A stretch of 64,000 nt of DNA from Podospora pseudocomata (lineage: Eukaryota; Ascomycota; Sordariomycetes; Sordariales; Podosporaceae), in NCBI RefSeq assembly GCF_035222375.1, contig NW_026946362.1:21119-85118 (forward strand). The letters are read 5' to 3'. Positions 20,339 to 31,512 of this stretch are shown here, one piece after another. Position numbers and translations under genes: made by a program. Within the stretch, counting starts at the first letter, position 1, and every line of letters starts with the position of its first letter. Under the pieces are notes generated by a model. It was not told the DNA's origin. It made no database searches and saw nothing but the letters and a program-made list of their open reading frames with translations.

Positions 20339-20576
20339 TGCTTCGTCTGCTATATATTGTGCTATATATAGCGCAATCTCCTCCCTCCTCCTCCTCCTCG
20401 CACACACCATATCATGCTTGTGCCTGCTTGAGGTGCAAGCTCAATATTTACATCTTCCTATGCTCTGGCATAAGTTTAAATTAGTATATAAGGCTGCGCA
20501 AGCTAAAGCTCTTATTATTTAAACTTAGAACTTGATACTTTTATATCAGTATTATTTCTATTTTTTCATAATTTAT

Positions 20577-20729
20577 ATGCCTCAATTAGTCCCATTTTAT
20601 TTTGTTAATGAAATAACATTTACTTTTATTATACTTGCTATAACTGTGTATATTTTATCTAAGTACATTTTACCTAGATTTGTTCGTTTATTCTTATCTC
20701 GTACTTTTATATCTAAACTTTTAGGGTAA
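20577..20729 (+). CDS. atp8: ATP synthase subunit 8
   Basis: This is a small one-helix stator subunit of the F0 part of ATP synthase, 50 aa. It starts with the diagnostic [15 protein letters not shown], then a transmembrane helix ([18 protein letters not shown]) and a basic matrix tail ([17 protein letters not shown]). The frame is open 15 codons upstream, but family length and the MPQLVPF start decide for 20577. Stop is TAA at 20727. Confidence 0.96.
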   Translation: MPQLVPFYFVNEITFTFIILAITVYILSKYILPRFVRLFLSRTFISKLLG

Positions 20730-21066
20730 ATAAAAAGGCTACTGCTCCTGCAGCTAAGCGCAAGCTAAAGCTAAGGAGCTCGCACAGGCAGGCTGGCGGC
20801 TACGCCGCAGGAGCAGAGGTACAAATTGAGGATATTGGTCTTTTTTGGCGCTATACGTAGCGCGGCGCCATATACAGCGCTATATATAGCGCTATATATA
20901 GCGCAAGCTCCCCCTCGAGCTTGCGCCCTCCTCATATTATATAAACATATGAAACCTCATACTCATAACTAACATAGAGAGTTATCGTTAATGGTAACAT
21001 TTCATGAGGTTACTTTTTTATTAGCACTTTTTTTTTGATTATGTTTTTAATTTTTATATCTTTATT
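20730..21066. other. atp8-nad1 spacer rich in GC palindromes
   Basis: No gene is seen. Compound repeats occupy 20760-20815 and 20848-20931, the latter with repeated CTATATATAGCG units, then AAGCTCC and GAGCTTGCGCC. A pyrimidine-rich leader precedes the nad1 ATG. Confidence 0.7.
20848..20931. repeat. compound GC palindrome array
   Basis: This is the most complete compound example: GGCGCTATACGTAGCGC, then TATACAGCGC, repeated TATATATAGCGC units, GCGCAAGCTCC and finally CGAGCTTGCGCC. Several alternative hairpins are possible. Confidence 0.85.
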
Positions 21067-24000
21067 ATGTATTATTCTATCATTATTTCATTAATTGAGG
21101 TTGTATTGGTATTAGTTCCTGCCCTTTTAGGTATAGCTTATGTTACAATTGCGGAAAGAAAAACTATGGCAAGTATGCAAAGAAGATTAGGTCCTAATTT
21201 CGTAGGTCGCACACACAGCGTCTCTAGTTCTTTTAAAAAATATTATCATACTTCTACAACTGATAAATTAATAAATGGTTTATATTTAAACAGAAAAGCT
21301 CCTATTAAGCCTTTTAAAGACAATGTAATTAAAACTTGTGAGGATTTATTGTCTCCTTCGGATCTTAAGACTTTTTTCAGAAGTATTAAAAGTAAAGGGG
21401 GTATATATATATTTACTTACAAAGAAAATCCTGAGATTTTTTATATAGGAAGAGCTAAAAATTTTATAAATAGATTTAAAGCTCATCTTAATATAAATTT
21501 ACAAGATAAATTTCATATTTTTGCTAATGCTGTAGGTTGAGATAAATTTCATTTTTCAATTATTCAGATTTGTAGTTTAGATATTCAAAAAGAAAGAGAG
21601 AATTATTATTTACAAAAATACTTACCTTTATTAAATACAATATATAAAAGTGAGATGTATACTATACAAAATTACGGCTCTTTACATGAAATATTAAAAC
21701 TTAAACAATTAGAATGAAACAAAGATAATAAATATTCAGGTATACCTGTCTATTTATATACTTATAGTGAAGGATCACTTAAGGATAACTATATCAAATT
21801 CGAGAGTATTAATAAATTATCTCAATATTTAAATATAAGCAGAGAAACTATAAATATTTATTTAAATACTTATGTTCCTTATAAAAGCAATATTTTTTTA
21901 ACTGATTTAATAGTAGATTTTGAATTAATAGACAAATTAGTAAGTGATAGCATTCAAGGATTAGATTTAGATCGTACTATAAGTAAAAAAGTCTGAGTTT
22001 ATTCTATAGATACAAAAAGTAATATTGTTAAAAACATTTATAATTCTATAGGTGAGACAATTAAAATTTTAAATGTGTCACATAATTCAGTAAATAATCA
22101 CTTAGATAAGTGAATACCTGGTGGTATTAAAAACAATTATTTATTTAGTAATGAATTGGATAATTTAAATATAGAAAGATTAAAAGAAGTTCATTTTTCT
22201 AGAAAACATAATAACCTTAATGTTTGAATATATGATGCTAATACTTTAGAATTAATAGGTAATTTTAATAGTATAAAAAAAGCAGCAGATTATTTTAATG
22301 TAGATTATAGATCTTTAATTAATCATTTAGATACTAAAGAAGCTATAAATAAAGGAGGTAAATTTATATATTTATTTAGAAATGAGTTAGATACAGAAAA
22401 TTTAAATCTTTTATCTAATAAATTTAATAAAGTTTCTAATATGACAACTAGTACTTGAGTATATAAATATGTAGATGATAAATTAACTTTAATCAATGAC
22501 AATAAACCTAGCTATATTTCTAAATTATCTTTATCTAAAGATTTAAAAATAAGTGTTAAAACAATAAACAAATATTTAGATTCAAATGAATCATATAAAG
22601 GGTATTATTTTTATAGTATATGTAAATAATAGTAAAAATAAAGCGTAGGAAACTTTATTTGGCCTTTAAACCATCAAATTGACGGGGAAGCCTTAAAGCT
22701 ATTTAGACTAAGCAAATTAAGTAATTAAGTTGTGGCTCGAAAGAGGTATAGTAACACATAAATAGATGCACGAAAGGAAATAGGTAATCCGCAGCCAAGC
22801 CCCATATATTTATTGTATAAGTAATGGTGTGCAGTTCATCGACTAGACGGTGGTTGGTATTATTGTTCACATAATACTTAAGATATAGTCAGACCCTATC
22901 CGAAAGGATACAGGAATATTTATATAATATTCTGTTAAATGGATAATATTTTTATTATTCAGGGAGAAGGCCCCTGCCTAAATCTACAGTATGATTTTTT
23001 TTTATACATGATTAAAAGGGGAGATTCGTATTATGGACTACTTCAAGCCTTTGCCGATGCTTTAAAACTATTATTAAAAGAATATGTAGCACCAACACAA
23101 GCTAACATAATCTTATTCTTTTTAGGTCCTGTTATTACATTAATTTTTTCTCTTTTAGGTTATGCAGTAATACCTTATGGACCTGGTCTAGCTATTAATG
23201 ATTTTAGCTTAGGTATTTATTATATCTTAGCTGTATCTTCATTAGCCACGTACGGTATACTATTGGCTGGATGAAGTGCTAATAGTAAATATGCTTTTTT
23301 AGGATCCTTAAGAAGTACAGCTCAATTGATTAGTTATGAATTAGTTTTAAGTTCTGCTATACTTTTAGTAATTATGCTAACTGGAAGTTTAAATCTTAGT
23401 GTTAATATAGAATCTCAAAGAGCTATTTGGAATATATTTCCATTATTGCCTGTATTTATTATATTTTTTATAGGTTCTGTTGCTGAAACAAACAGAGCCC
23501 CGTTCGATCTCGCAGAGGCTGGTTTAAAATATCATATAATCTTAGCTTATTATTATATTACAACCGTATTTATTTCAATTACTAGATTAATAATTATTAA
23601 TTATATTTATAATATCACTATTATAAGGAATATTTACAATAATTTTAGTACACTACGTACATTTTACAAATTACACTATGCATCTGGAAAGGTAAACTTT
23701 AAAACATTCATAAAATTATATAGTTCCTTAACTCTCAAAGATAGTTCACTACACCCTGAATGAATAACAGGTTTCACAGATGGGGAAGGTTCCTTTGGTA
23801 TTAAGATCTATAAAGCTAAGGGCCACAAACTAGGATGAAGATTAGATCCTTTTTTCCAAATTAAATTAAATGCCCGAGATCTAGATATATTATATCGTAT
23901 CAAAGAATATTTTGGAGGAGTAGGAACTATAAGTTTTGAGAAAAATACGGCTAAGTATATTATTAGAAAACTTAGTGATATTGTAGATATTTTGATACCG

Positions 24001-26588
24001 CATTTTGAAGCTTATCCTCTATTAACTAAAAAATTTGCGGATTTCGAATTATTTAGGCAAATTATTTTAATTATAAAAAATGAATCTTCTTTAAGTGAAC
24101 AAGGATTTATAAAAATTCTTAACCTTAGATATTATCTGAATAAAGGAATATCAGAGGAATTAAAAGAATTATATCCTAACTTAGTACCAGTAATGAGACC
24201 TGAAGTTCCAGAAAGAAAAATCCAACCGGAATGATTAGTAGGATTCATAGATGGGGAAGGTAGTTTTAATATAATTACAGTAGAGAAAAAGTCTTCAGAT
24301 GCACCATCAATACTTAGCACTAGTTACAAAGTATGATTACATTTTCAAATAACACAACATAGTCGAGATACTACTCTCATGGAAAGAATAGTTACATTTT
24401 TTGATTGTGGTAGTGTTAAAAAAAGAAACACCGATGCTGTTGACTTTAAGTTAAATAAATTCGAGTTGTTAGAAAACATAATTATACCTTTTTTTCAAAA
24501 ATATCCACTTCAAAGTGCTAAAGTTTTTGATTTCTTATCTTTTATTGAAGCTGCCAATGTGATTAAAAGTAAAAAAACTCGTCAGTGAACTGCAGAAGAA
24601 TTTGCTAAAATTCAAAATATTCAAAGTAATATGAATAAATACATCAAAGAAAATCAAAACAAAAAACAGGACGATGAAAGTAATAAAGGTAAATAACTAC
24701 CACGGTAATGGCCATATTTAATGCAGTATTTCGTATGTACTTCGCAGGACTGGCATTTAATTACTAATAATAGTTACAACTAAACTTTATTTACTCTCGA
24801 GGGCTACCAGCCTACCCTCAGCCACCGTTTTTTATTCTTTAACCTTCTACTATACTACGTTAGTGGTATGTATGGAGAGCTCTAAATAATAAATTTTTTG
24901 GTGACGGCCGAGGTATCTTAATTTTTTTGTTAGGTTATAGATTTTTGATTAGCGTTAAGATAGTATAAATATTGATTTAGCTGAGGCTATTGAGTAAACA
25001 ATACGATTCGGTCTCGTAAAAAATTGCTATATGCTGGAAAACCCTCGATCTAAGATCGAAGACAATCAGCAGGAAACCAAAGTAATTTATTAATATTTTA
25101 ATAGTTACGAGTAGGATCCTCAGAGACTATACGCAATAATTAAGTAAAAAATATTGTACTTAATAAGATATAGTCCAACCTTGCATGTGAATGTAAGAAG
25201 TATGTATAGGGATTAGGTTTACTCAGCTATAATAATAGCAAAACAAATAATTACCTTCGTAAACATTTAATTAATGCACGAAGATACTATTCTACTTATT
25301 CTGATTCATCTCCAGATCCTATATCTACTCCTTTACCTCTAAAAATTTTTAGTAATTTAGATAATAACGAAGTAATTATTTCTTATGCTGAAATATTAAG
25401 AAAGAAAGCAGGTATTTATTGTTTTATAAATACAGTAAATAATAAAAGGTATATAGGTAGTGCTAAAGATTTGTATTTAAGACTTATTGAACATCTTGCT
25501 GGTAAAAAATCTAATATTGCTTTACAAAATGCCATATTAAAATATGGTTTAAATAAATTTGATTTTTGCGTATATGAGTACTTTACTTATCACAGTAAAG
25601 TAGTAAGTCATAAAGCTTTAACTGATTTAGAAACAAGTTATATTGAAAAATATCCTTTTGACAGCTTGTATAATTTTATGAGAACAGCTACAAGTATTGA
25701 AGGATATAAGCATACAGATGAAGCTAAGTTAAAAATGTTAAATAGGTTTAAAGATAAATCTAATCACCCTATGTATGGTAAGAAACATACAGAGGAAACC
25801 TTAAAATTGATTAGTAAACCTGGAGAATTAAATCCTATGTACGGTAAGTTACATAGTGAAGAAACAAAGAAAAAGATAAGTAATAGCATGAGCAAACATC
25901 CTTACGGAGTAGGTATATATGATTTAGATGATAATTTAATTGCAAAATTTCAAAATAATATTGAATTATCCTTTGAGTTACTCAAACAATATATCTAAAG
26001 TTACAGTAGGGAAATATTTAAATTCAGGCCTTATTTACAAAAACCAGTATAGGTTTAAAGTAAATAATAAATAATAAGATCAAGTTTTAATCTTCTTGTT
26101 TATATACATTACATATGGAATCAGAACTTGTTAGTGGATTTATGACAGAACATGCTGCAGTAGTTTTTGTATTCTTTTTCTTAGCTGAATACGGAAGTAT
26201 TGTTTTAATGTGTATACTTACAAGTATTTTATTTTTAGGTGGTTATTTGTCAATAAATAGTTTAGATGTCTTTAATTTTTTTTATTCTATCCTTTTTAAT
26301 ATAGGATTTATTGATCTTAATTTTTTTAATATATTTTATTATTTCTATAAAGAAATTTTTGTTAATAATTCTATTATAGAAGGATTAATATATGGATTAA
26401 CTATAGGATTAAAAAGTTCTATTTTAATATTTCTTTTTATATGAGTAAGAGCTTCTTTTCCTAGAATACGTTTCGATCAATTAATGGCTTTTTGTTGAAC
26501 GGTTTTATTACCTTTATTATTTGCTTTAATTGTTTTACTTCCTTGTATATTATATAGTTATAATATTTTACCTGTTAATGTTTTATAG
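21067..26588 (+). CDS. nad1: NADH dehydrogenase subunit 1
   Basis: This membrane subunit of complex I forms part of the quinone pocket. Exons 21067-21207, 23029-23520 and 26118-26588 give 367 aa. Exon 1 reads [20 protein letters not shown] and [20 protein letters not shown]. Exon 2 contains [33 protein letters not shown] and [13 protein letters not shown]. Exon 3 starts [20 protein letters not shown] and ends LPVNVL. Splice sites preserve the conserved protein with T before and G at the end of each intron. The second junction is complicated by a duplicated DLAEA coding segment at 24974-24988 (see findings), so an extra tiny exon model is possible. Confidence 0.94.
21208..22629 (+). CDS. GIY-YIG homing endonuclease with serial NUMOD1-like repeats
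   Basis: This ORF continues nad1 exon 1 and has 473 codons. [20 protein letters not shown] is the nuclease core, with Arg in FINRFKAH and Glu in [13 protein letters not shown]. The long remainder has about four helix-turn-helix-like segments of NUMOD1 type ([75 protein letters not shown]). This suggests an extended DNA-contacting array, longer than the usual one or two. No breaks are visible. TAA at 22627. Confidence 0.9.
21208..23028 (+). mobile_element. nad1 intron 1 (group I)
   Basis: This 1821-base intron has its ORF first, then the core: ATCAAATTGACGGGGAAG near 22674, CGCAGCCAAGCCCC near 22788, GCAGTTCATCGACTAGACGG near 22833 and AAGATATAGTCAGACCC near 22880. Its organisation is like the nad4L intron. 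Confidence 0.92.
23521..24696 (+). CDS. LAGLIDADG endonuclease, I-OnuI-like
   Basis: This ORF is in frame with nad1 exon 2 and has 391 codons. Both motifs are intact: [12 protein letters not shown] near 23761 and [12 protein letters not shown] near 24235, each followed by the expected QI.L..R.. and FFDCG segments. The C-terminal tail is Lys/Asn rich. Stop is TAA at 24694. The codons just upstream, in the exon (about 23490-23520), are unusually GC-rich for nad1 (ccg ttc gat ctc gca), which fits exon sequence brought in with the ORF. Confidence 0.9.
25210..25998 (+). CDS. GIY-YIG endonuclease, frameshifted near the C-terminus
   Basis: The open frame begins after TAG at 25207. No ATG precedes the nuclease core, so the true start is unclear; the first TTG (25471) lies inside the core. 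The core is [19 protein letters not shown] with Arg in YLRLIEH and Glu in [16 protein letters not shown]3 repeats follow ([28 protein letters not shown]). The frame ends TAA at 25996, but another frame continues from about 25993 with [20 protein letters not shown], exactly the missing end of a NUMOD1 helix. A one- or two-base indel has therefore truncated the protein. The catalytic half is intact. Confidence 0.82.
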   Translation, partial: GLGLLSYNNSKTNNYLRKHLINARRYYSTYSDSSPDPISTPLPLKIFSNLDNNEVIISYAEILRKKAGIYCFINTVNNKRYIGSAKDLYLRLIEHLAGKKSNIALQNAILKYGLNKFDFCVYEYFTYHSKVVSHKALTDLETSYIEKYPFDSLYNFMRTATSIEGYKHTDEAKLKMLNRFKDKSNHPMYGKKHTEETLKLISKPGELNPMYGKLHSEETKKKISNSMSKHPYGVGIYDLDDNLIAKFQNNIELSFELLKQYI

Positions 26589-26715
26589 TTAACCTCTATT
26601 ACCCTTAAATAAAATACTTTTAATATTTTGATTTCATATTTGAATATGAAATGGGATTTTAATCGATTTAGCTCCAGTTATCCAGGGTAGAGGGTAGGTA
26701 GGGTACTATGATTAG

Positions 26716-26757
26716 TACGTAGTACGTAGTGCGTAGTACGTAGTGCGTAGTACGTAT
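26716..26757. repeat. GTACGTAGT tandem tract
   Basis: About five imperfect 9-base units alternate AGTACGTAGT and AGTGCGTAGT. Confidence 0.8.
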
Positions 26758-27221
26758 GCATAGTCATAATTTAACATTAATATACGGGCTGACGGGCTGA
26801 CTGGCTGGCTGGCCTACATACATAGGCGCGGCGCAAGCTCCTCCTCACACAAATGTAATAATACTAATAATTAATCTTATAGGTTAAAATATATTTGTTA
26901 TATTAAAATATGTTAGCAATGTAACGTAACGTTATTATATAATAAGTATGTTAAAATATATTAGTGATGTTGTTGTAATATTAAATTGTAATTCATAATT
27001 TAAATTTAGTTTAGTTTAGTAGGCTGGCTGGCTGGCCTACATACATAGACGCGGCGAAAGCTCCTCCTCGCTATATATAAAGCAGACGAAGTAGAGAGCT
27101 TGCAGACGAAGTATAAATATCCGCGCGACGTAGTATGCATAATTCATACTTCGTCTAGTCTTTTTAATGAGGCGGGTGATTATAGTCAGTTCACTGTAGC
27201 AGGAAACATTTAGAACTCTAC

Positions 27222-27257
27222 TTCATATCCCGGAGGGATTAGAAGCCTGCCTATTTA
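27222..27257 (-). repeat. inverted copy of part of 19937-19985
   Basis: CTACTTCATATCCCGGAGG and TTAGAAGCCTGCCT match the reverse complement of the nad4-atp8 segment with about two or three differences over 38 bases. Confidence 0.75.
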
Positions 27258-27260
27258 TAA

Positions 27261-27332
27261 GATTCCTTGACTTAACTGGTTAAAGTGTATTTTTGATAAG
27301 AATAATATCAGCGTTCGAGCCGCTGAGGAATC
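27261..27332 (+). tRNA. trnI: tRNA-Ile (GAT)
   Basis: The acceptor pairs GATTCCT with AGGAATC. The anticodon stem-loop is TATTT-TTGATAA-GAATA and the T arm is CAGCG-TTCGAGC-CGCTG. Confidence 0.9.
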
Positions 27333-27493
27333 AAAGAAGGTTAATTATTTAAAGCTTGCGGATATTTATACTTCGTCTGCAAGCTCTCTACATACTTCGT
27401 ATGCTTTATATAAAGCAGACGAAGTATGTATGGCGGTATAGTATTAATATAATTAATATTATGGTTGTACGTTATTTACATTTCAGGGGTTAA

Positions 27494-27578
27494 AGAGAAT
27501 TGACCGAGTGGTTTAAGGTGGCTAGCTTGAGATTAGTTATGGTTAATCTCCATCATGGGTTCGAATCCCATATTCTCT
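27494..27578 (+). tRNA. trnS: tRNA-Ser (TGA)
   Basis: The acceptor pairs AGAGAAT with ATTCTCT. The anticodon loop is CTTGAGA, a long variable arm is present, and the T arm is ATGGG-TTCGAAT-CCCAT. Confidence 0.9.
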
Positions 27579-27867
27579 GCATGCGCAAGCTCTACCTATA
27601 TTAAAATTATAAACTGAAGGGCGAGGAGCCGAAGCCCATCTCTTTATTTATTTATTTGTGTTCCATATGAAATGAAGTACACTCCTTAGAAAGTATGCAG
27701 GCGTACCTTCACTCTTGAGGAGTATGCCTGCATACAGAAGTAGGCGGGCCGAAGTATGTATCACGGTTTGATTAGTTTATAGTTTTTACCTTCATTATAT
27801 AGTACTAGGGTACAAACTCTCTTTGACTAAGGTGCAGGGCGCAAGCTCTAAATTTTATATTTTTACG

Positions 27868-27938
27868 GGTTAGAGTCAGATTGGTTACGACATCTCATTT
27901 GGGATGGGATTATTCTGTGTTCGAGTCACAGTAACCCG
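27868..27938 (+). tRNA. trnP: tRNA-Pro (TGG)
   Basis: The acceptor pairs CGGGTTA with TAACCCG, the anticodon loop is TTTGGGA, and the T arm is CTGTG-TTCGAGT-CACAG. Confidence 0.92.
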
Positions 27939-30019
27939 ATATATTTACTCCTTGTGTAACACATGTTTGTATTTGGCAGGAAAAAAAATTTTTAAGTTAA
28001 GTTAGAGCTTGCGCCTTTAAGCGTGGCGTGACACAAACTCCTCCTCATTATAGCTATACTAAGGGTATAAATACAGTATTAATTTATTGTAGAAATTATA
28101 AAAATATAAATGAATTGTATATATCTTTTATATTATATCTAAGATATACAAGTATATAAAGAGACTATTATGGAAATACGTGCTATGTATTAAAGAGAGA
28201 AATTTAACTTATGTACATGAATAAAACATATGAACTCTTAGAGAAATTATTTAATAAACGAAGTGAATTGAAATATCTTATTAACTTCAGGAAAAAAAAT
28301 CAAACGAGATTCTATGATTAGTGTGAACTAAAATAGAGTAGCCTATATAAATAAGTAAAATGGCCTAAAAGCTGTTTGAATTTATGGGGAACCTTCCTCA
28401 AAGGCTAAATATAATACATGAGCGACAGTGAAAAGTACCGTGAGGGAAAATTTTTTTGAAATAGTAGTTTTATAAGCAGCTCAAGCTGATAATAAAAAGC
28501 AAGAGCGTACCTTTTGCATAATGGGTCACCAAGTTAACATTAGATGCGAGCTAATTATCTTGATTTGAAGATTGCAAGTATATTAGGATATTAAGGTACC
28601 TACTAGTCTCCATTTTTCTAAAATACTAATAAGTATCTACTAGCTTCGTTAGTGGATAAGTATATAGAGATCTAGATAAATTAGTTGTAATTAGTTTAAA
28701 TACTAAACTAATTCGGTAACCTCAAGTTCTTTATGAACCTTTTTGATTTGATAGATGACATGCATAGTTAAACCGATCATTAAAATAATGAATAGTGTCT
28801 AAAGTTAGACCCGAAGCCTAGTGATCTTACTATAGTCAGGGCTATAAAGGTCCGAACGGGTTATCGTTGCAAAGATATCCGAAGAACTATGGTAAGCGAG
28901 TGAAAGACAACACTGACTAGGATAGCTGGTTTTCTGCGAAACCTATAAAAGTAGGCAGTTTAAGTAACATCTTAGTAGGTACAGAACTTTATCTCAGACA
29001 ATATGTATATTCTCATATGGATAAGTAAGGCGCGGCGCGGCGAAAGCTCTTCCTCGCTATTTATCTATTTATATGAAATACATTTTATTTGTATACATCG
29101 GGGGATCGTGAAGATTTTATCGGTGAGTATGTAGACTCGGAATGACAAAGATGGTTCTTGAATTATCGGACATAGAATGCTAAGGTTGTATGTCAAAAGG
29201 GAAACAGCCCAGAACAAAGAAATAGTTAAGGTTCCAAAATTATTATTAAGTGAAATTAAGAGGGTTTTTATATAAGTCGACAAGAAGATAGGCCTGGAAG
29301 CAGCCATATTTTAAAGACCTCGTAACAGAGCACTTGTTAAATCTTAAAAGCATCGAAAATTTATCGGATCTAAATAATATACCGAAACTTTGTCCACAAA
29401 TGACCATAATAAATTAAATTATGGTCATTTTTGTGGGGTAGCAGAACGTTGAGTTAATATTTGACTTTTCTTTTTTAAAGAAAAATATAGGACAACTCAA
29501 GTGATAATGGTGACATGAGTAACAAAAAAGAAGGGCTATGTAAATTATAATATAATATTATATTATATTATATGTTAAGCTCTCTCGCCTAAAGCTTATG
29601 GAAAGAGTTTTAAAAAAGTAACGGCCTCTAAGTTGATAATACTTATATTATTGCGATGAGAAAATCTAATTACTTTAGACAACATTTAACCTTCAAGGCA
29701 CGGGCAAGCACCTCGAAAAATTTATTTTTTTTGAGGAGCTTGCAACCGCGCCTTGTAGGGAGTGAAAAATGTGCTGGAAAAAAAAGTAACCGATCTGATT
29801 TTCTTTATAAAACTAAGTGGGTGACACTACTCATGCATGCAAACTACTGCGTAGTCAAGCCAGCATGTAGTACGTAGTACCACTCGCTTAATTAAGGAAA
29901 TAGGAGAAGGAAGTACCGTACCTAGAAACTGAAACAAGTAAGCTAGTAGAGAATACGAAGGCGTAATGAGGTAACAATCATAAAGGAACTCGGCAAACTA
30001 ACTACCGTAACTTAGGGAT

Positions 30020-31512
30020 GTTTGTCCTCCAGTAATTTAAGTATTAACACTTAAAATTGACTGGTAATATATTGGGAAAATTTCAAAAACTACTTTTAAC
30101 ATAGGCGCAAGCTCTAGATAAGTAGATTTGAAGCGAAGTTTATTAGTATTTGTAGTCCCGACGGCGCGGCGCAAGCTCCTCGTCGGGGCAATGCAAGCTC
30201 TAAAAAAACAATAAATTCGTTCAACGACTAAGGCGTGAGTAATACAGCAATAATCGCCTTTTAAAACCCAACTTATCTTTACCTGTAATATGCAAATAAA
30301 ATAATGTCCAACAAATGAAGAATCAAGTAAATAAAAATTTTTATGAGTGAGTTGCTGGGTTTATAGATGCTGAAGGGTGTTTTCACATAAAACGTAAAAT
30401 AATGTCTAATAATAAAATTCGTTATTATTTTGAGTTTGTAATTAAATTACACATAGACGATGAAGCCGTTTTAAGGACTATTTGTCACATACTAGGTGTG
30501 GGACGAGTAGTACTAAGACCTAAATATAATACTTGTTCCTTTGAGGTAGGTTCTGAAAAGGAACTACGTATTCTCATCGATTTATTGGACGAGTTTCAAT
30601 TAATGGGTGATAAGTATTTAGATTATATTAATTTCAGGGAGGCTTTCTTTTTATACTTTGATCGTTCAGATTCAGTCACTGAATCTTTGAAGACCAAAAT
30701 TGAAGAGATACGGGCCAACCATAATACAAAACGTGCATCTACTACTCTACCTGTCAATTATAAACGCGTAATTACTGATTATAAGTTATTAGGGTTTATA
30801 GAAGGGGAGGGTAGTTTCATCGTACAGACACGGGGGTTAACTCCTAAATTTGAATTAGAGTTAACTTCAGCTCAAAAACCCCTTTTAATAGATATTTGTG
30901 AATATTTGATGCTACGTATCCAACTAATAGCTGATGCGACACAACCTCTAAATCTACCTTCTAAAGGTGGAATTAAAATACGTGATCGTAAGGCTAAGGG
31001 TAATAGTAAACCTTCCGTGAGATTAGAAATCACAGGAATTGATTTTTTACACAATTATTTTAATGTGTTTTTAAGCAAATTAGAATTTTATTCTAGAAAG
31101 AAGGAGGATTTTAAAAGCTTTTGCTTTATTTGTAACAAATTATTTAGCAAAGCACACATTGATAATGAAGAAGTAAAAATTTTATTATTAAGGCTTTCAG
31201 AGGGAATGAATGGAGCAAGATTATCTACAAATAAACTTACAGATAAAACATTAACCGATAAGATTATTTGCAGGGATGAAGAAACTCCTGATTCTTAAGA
31301 AAAATAAAACCCTTGAATATGAGATTTATATCACATAAGGCGCAAGCTCTCAATTCACTAGTCGTGTACAGGAACATTATAATAGAAAATTTTAGCGAAA
31401 ACGGTAATAGATAATGAAGACATAGTCTGAACCATGTTGTAAAATATGGAAAGTTAAAGTTAAGGCGCAAGCTCTAATTAGAGCTTTCGCCTTAATAACT
31501 GATAACAAGTTG
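30020..31512 (+). mobile_element. rnl intron 1 (group I, domain IV)
   Basis: This 1493-base intron is inserted after CTTAGGGAT and ends before AAGGAGGGCTC. The 5' end GTTTGTCCT can pair with the exon AGGGAT as P1. Core segments (TATTGGGAAAATTTC near 30072, TTTGAAGCGAAGTTTATT near 30127, CGTTCAACGACTA near 30219, GACATAGTCTGAACC near 31421) match those of rnl intron 2, the cox1 terminal intron and cob intron 3. GC motifs expand loops at 30107-30200 and 31337-31349. Confidence 0.92.
30315..31298 (+). CDS. LAGLIDADG endonuclease in rnl intron 1
   Basis: This free-standing 327-codon ORF starts at the ATG at 30315, the first Met in frame upstream of motif 1. Motif 1 is WVAGFIDAEGCF and motif 2 LLGFIEGEGSF (near 30790); both are intact. 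The segment DRKAKGNSKPSVRLEITGI and the end LSEGMNGARLSTNK match the usual layout of this family. It ends TAA at 31296. It likely promotes homing into intronless LSU rRNA genes. Confidence 0.9.

Larger units (their letters stand above)
19304..20576. other. nad4-atp8 non-coding segment, possible structured RNA or degenerate intron
   Basis: This is 1.27 kb without a convincing gene. It is bounded by two copies of a 35-bp direct repeat (19377-19411, 20304-20338). Between them lie several segments that look structured rather than coding, including GGTGTCGAGCTGTG near 19720, GAGAGGGTAACCGATCAAAC near 19742 and GGGATACCCTATGGGATAA near 20186. These are reminiscent of group II intron domain I, but I found no domain V. 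A 69-codon ORF at 19887 is not recognised. Part of it (19937-19985) reappears inverted at 27222-27257. The end carries compound GC palindromes (20340-20400). Confidence 0.5.
23521..26117 (+). mobile_element. nad1 intron 2, composite with two endonuclease genes
   Basis: This 2597-base interval lies between DLAEA and ESELVSG. The first half is an in-frame LAGLIDADG ORF. At 24974-24988 a second copy of the exon tail (DLAEA) appears, and right after it a full group I core: TATATGCTGGAAAACCC near 25029, CAATCAGCAGGAAACCAA near 25063, GGATCCTCAGAGACTATACG near 25113 and AAGATATAGTCCAACC near 25160. Then comes a GIY-YIG ORF. I see no separate core for the first half. Either two adjacent introns flank a 15-base exon, or one intron was invaded by an endonuclease gene that brought exon sequence. 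Confidence 0.8.
26589..27260. other. nad1-trnI spacer with tandem and dispersed repeats
   Basis: No gene is seen. It contains a GTACGTAGT-type tandem tract (26716-26757). A GGCTGGCTGGCCTACATACA unit followed by GC motifs is present twice (26803-26846, 27021-27069). An AAAATATATTAGTGATGTT segment (26953) recurs at 41150. An inverted fragment of the nad4-atp8 segment lies at 27222-27257, directly before trnI. Confidence 0.7.

Noticed and set aside
22939-23028. Possible separate start (ATG 22939) of a nad1 exon 2 protein
   Set aside because: These codons lie in the 3' end of intron 1; the conserved protein resumes only at 23029.
26700-26760. CRISPR-like array
   Set aside because: Repeats of about 9 bases without unique spacers form a simple tandem repeat.
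29065-29877. ORFs within rnl
   Set aside because: The region is conserved LSU rRNA with GC insertions; there are no protein motifs.
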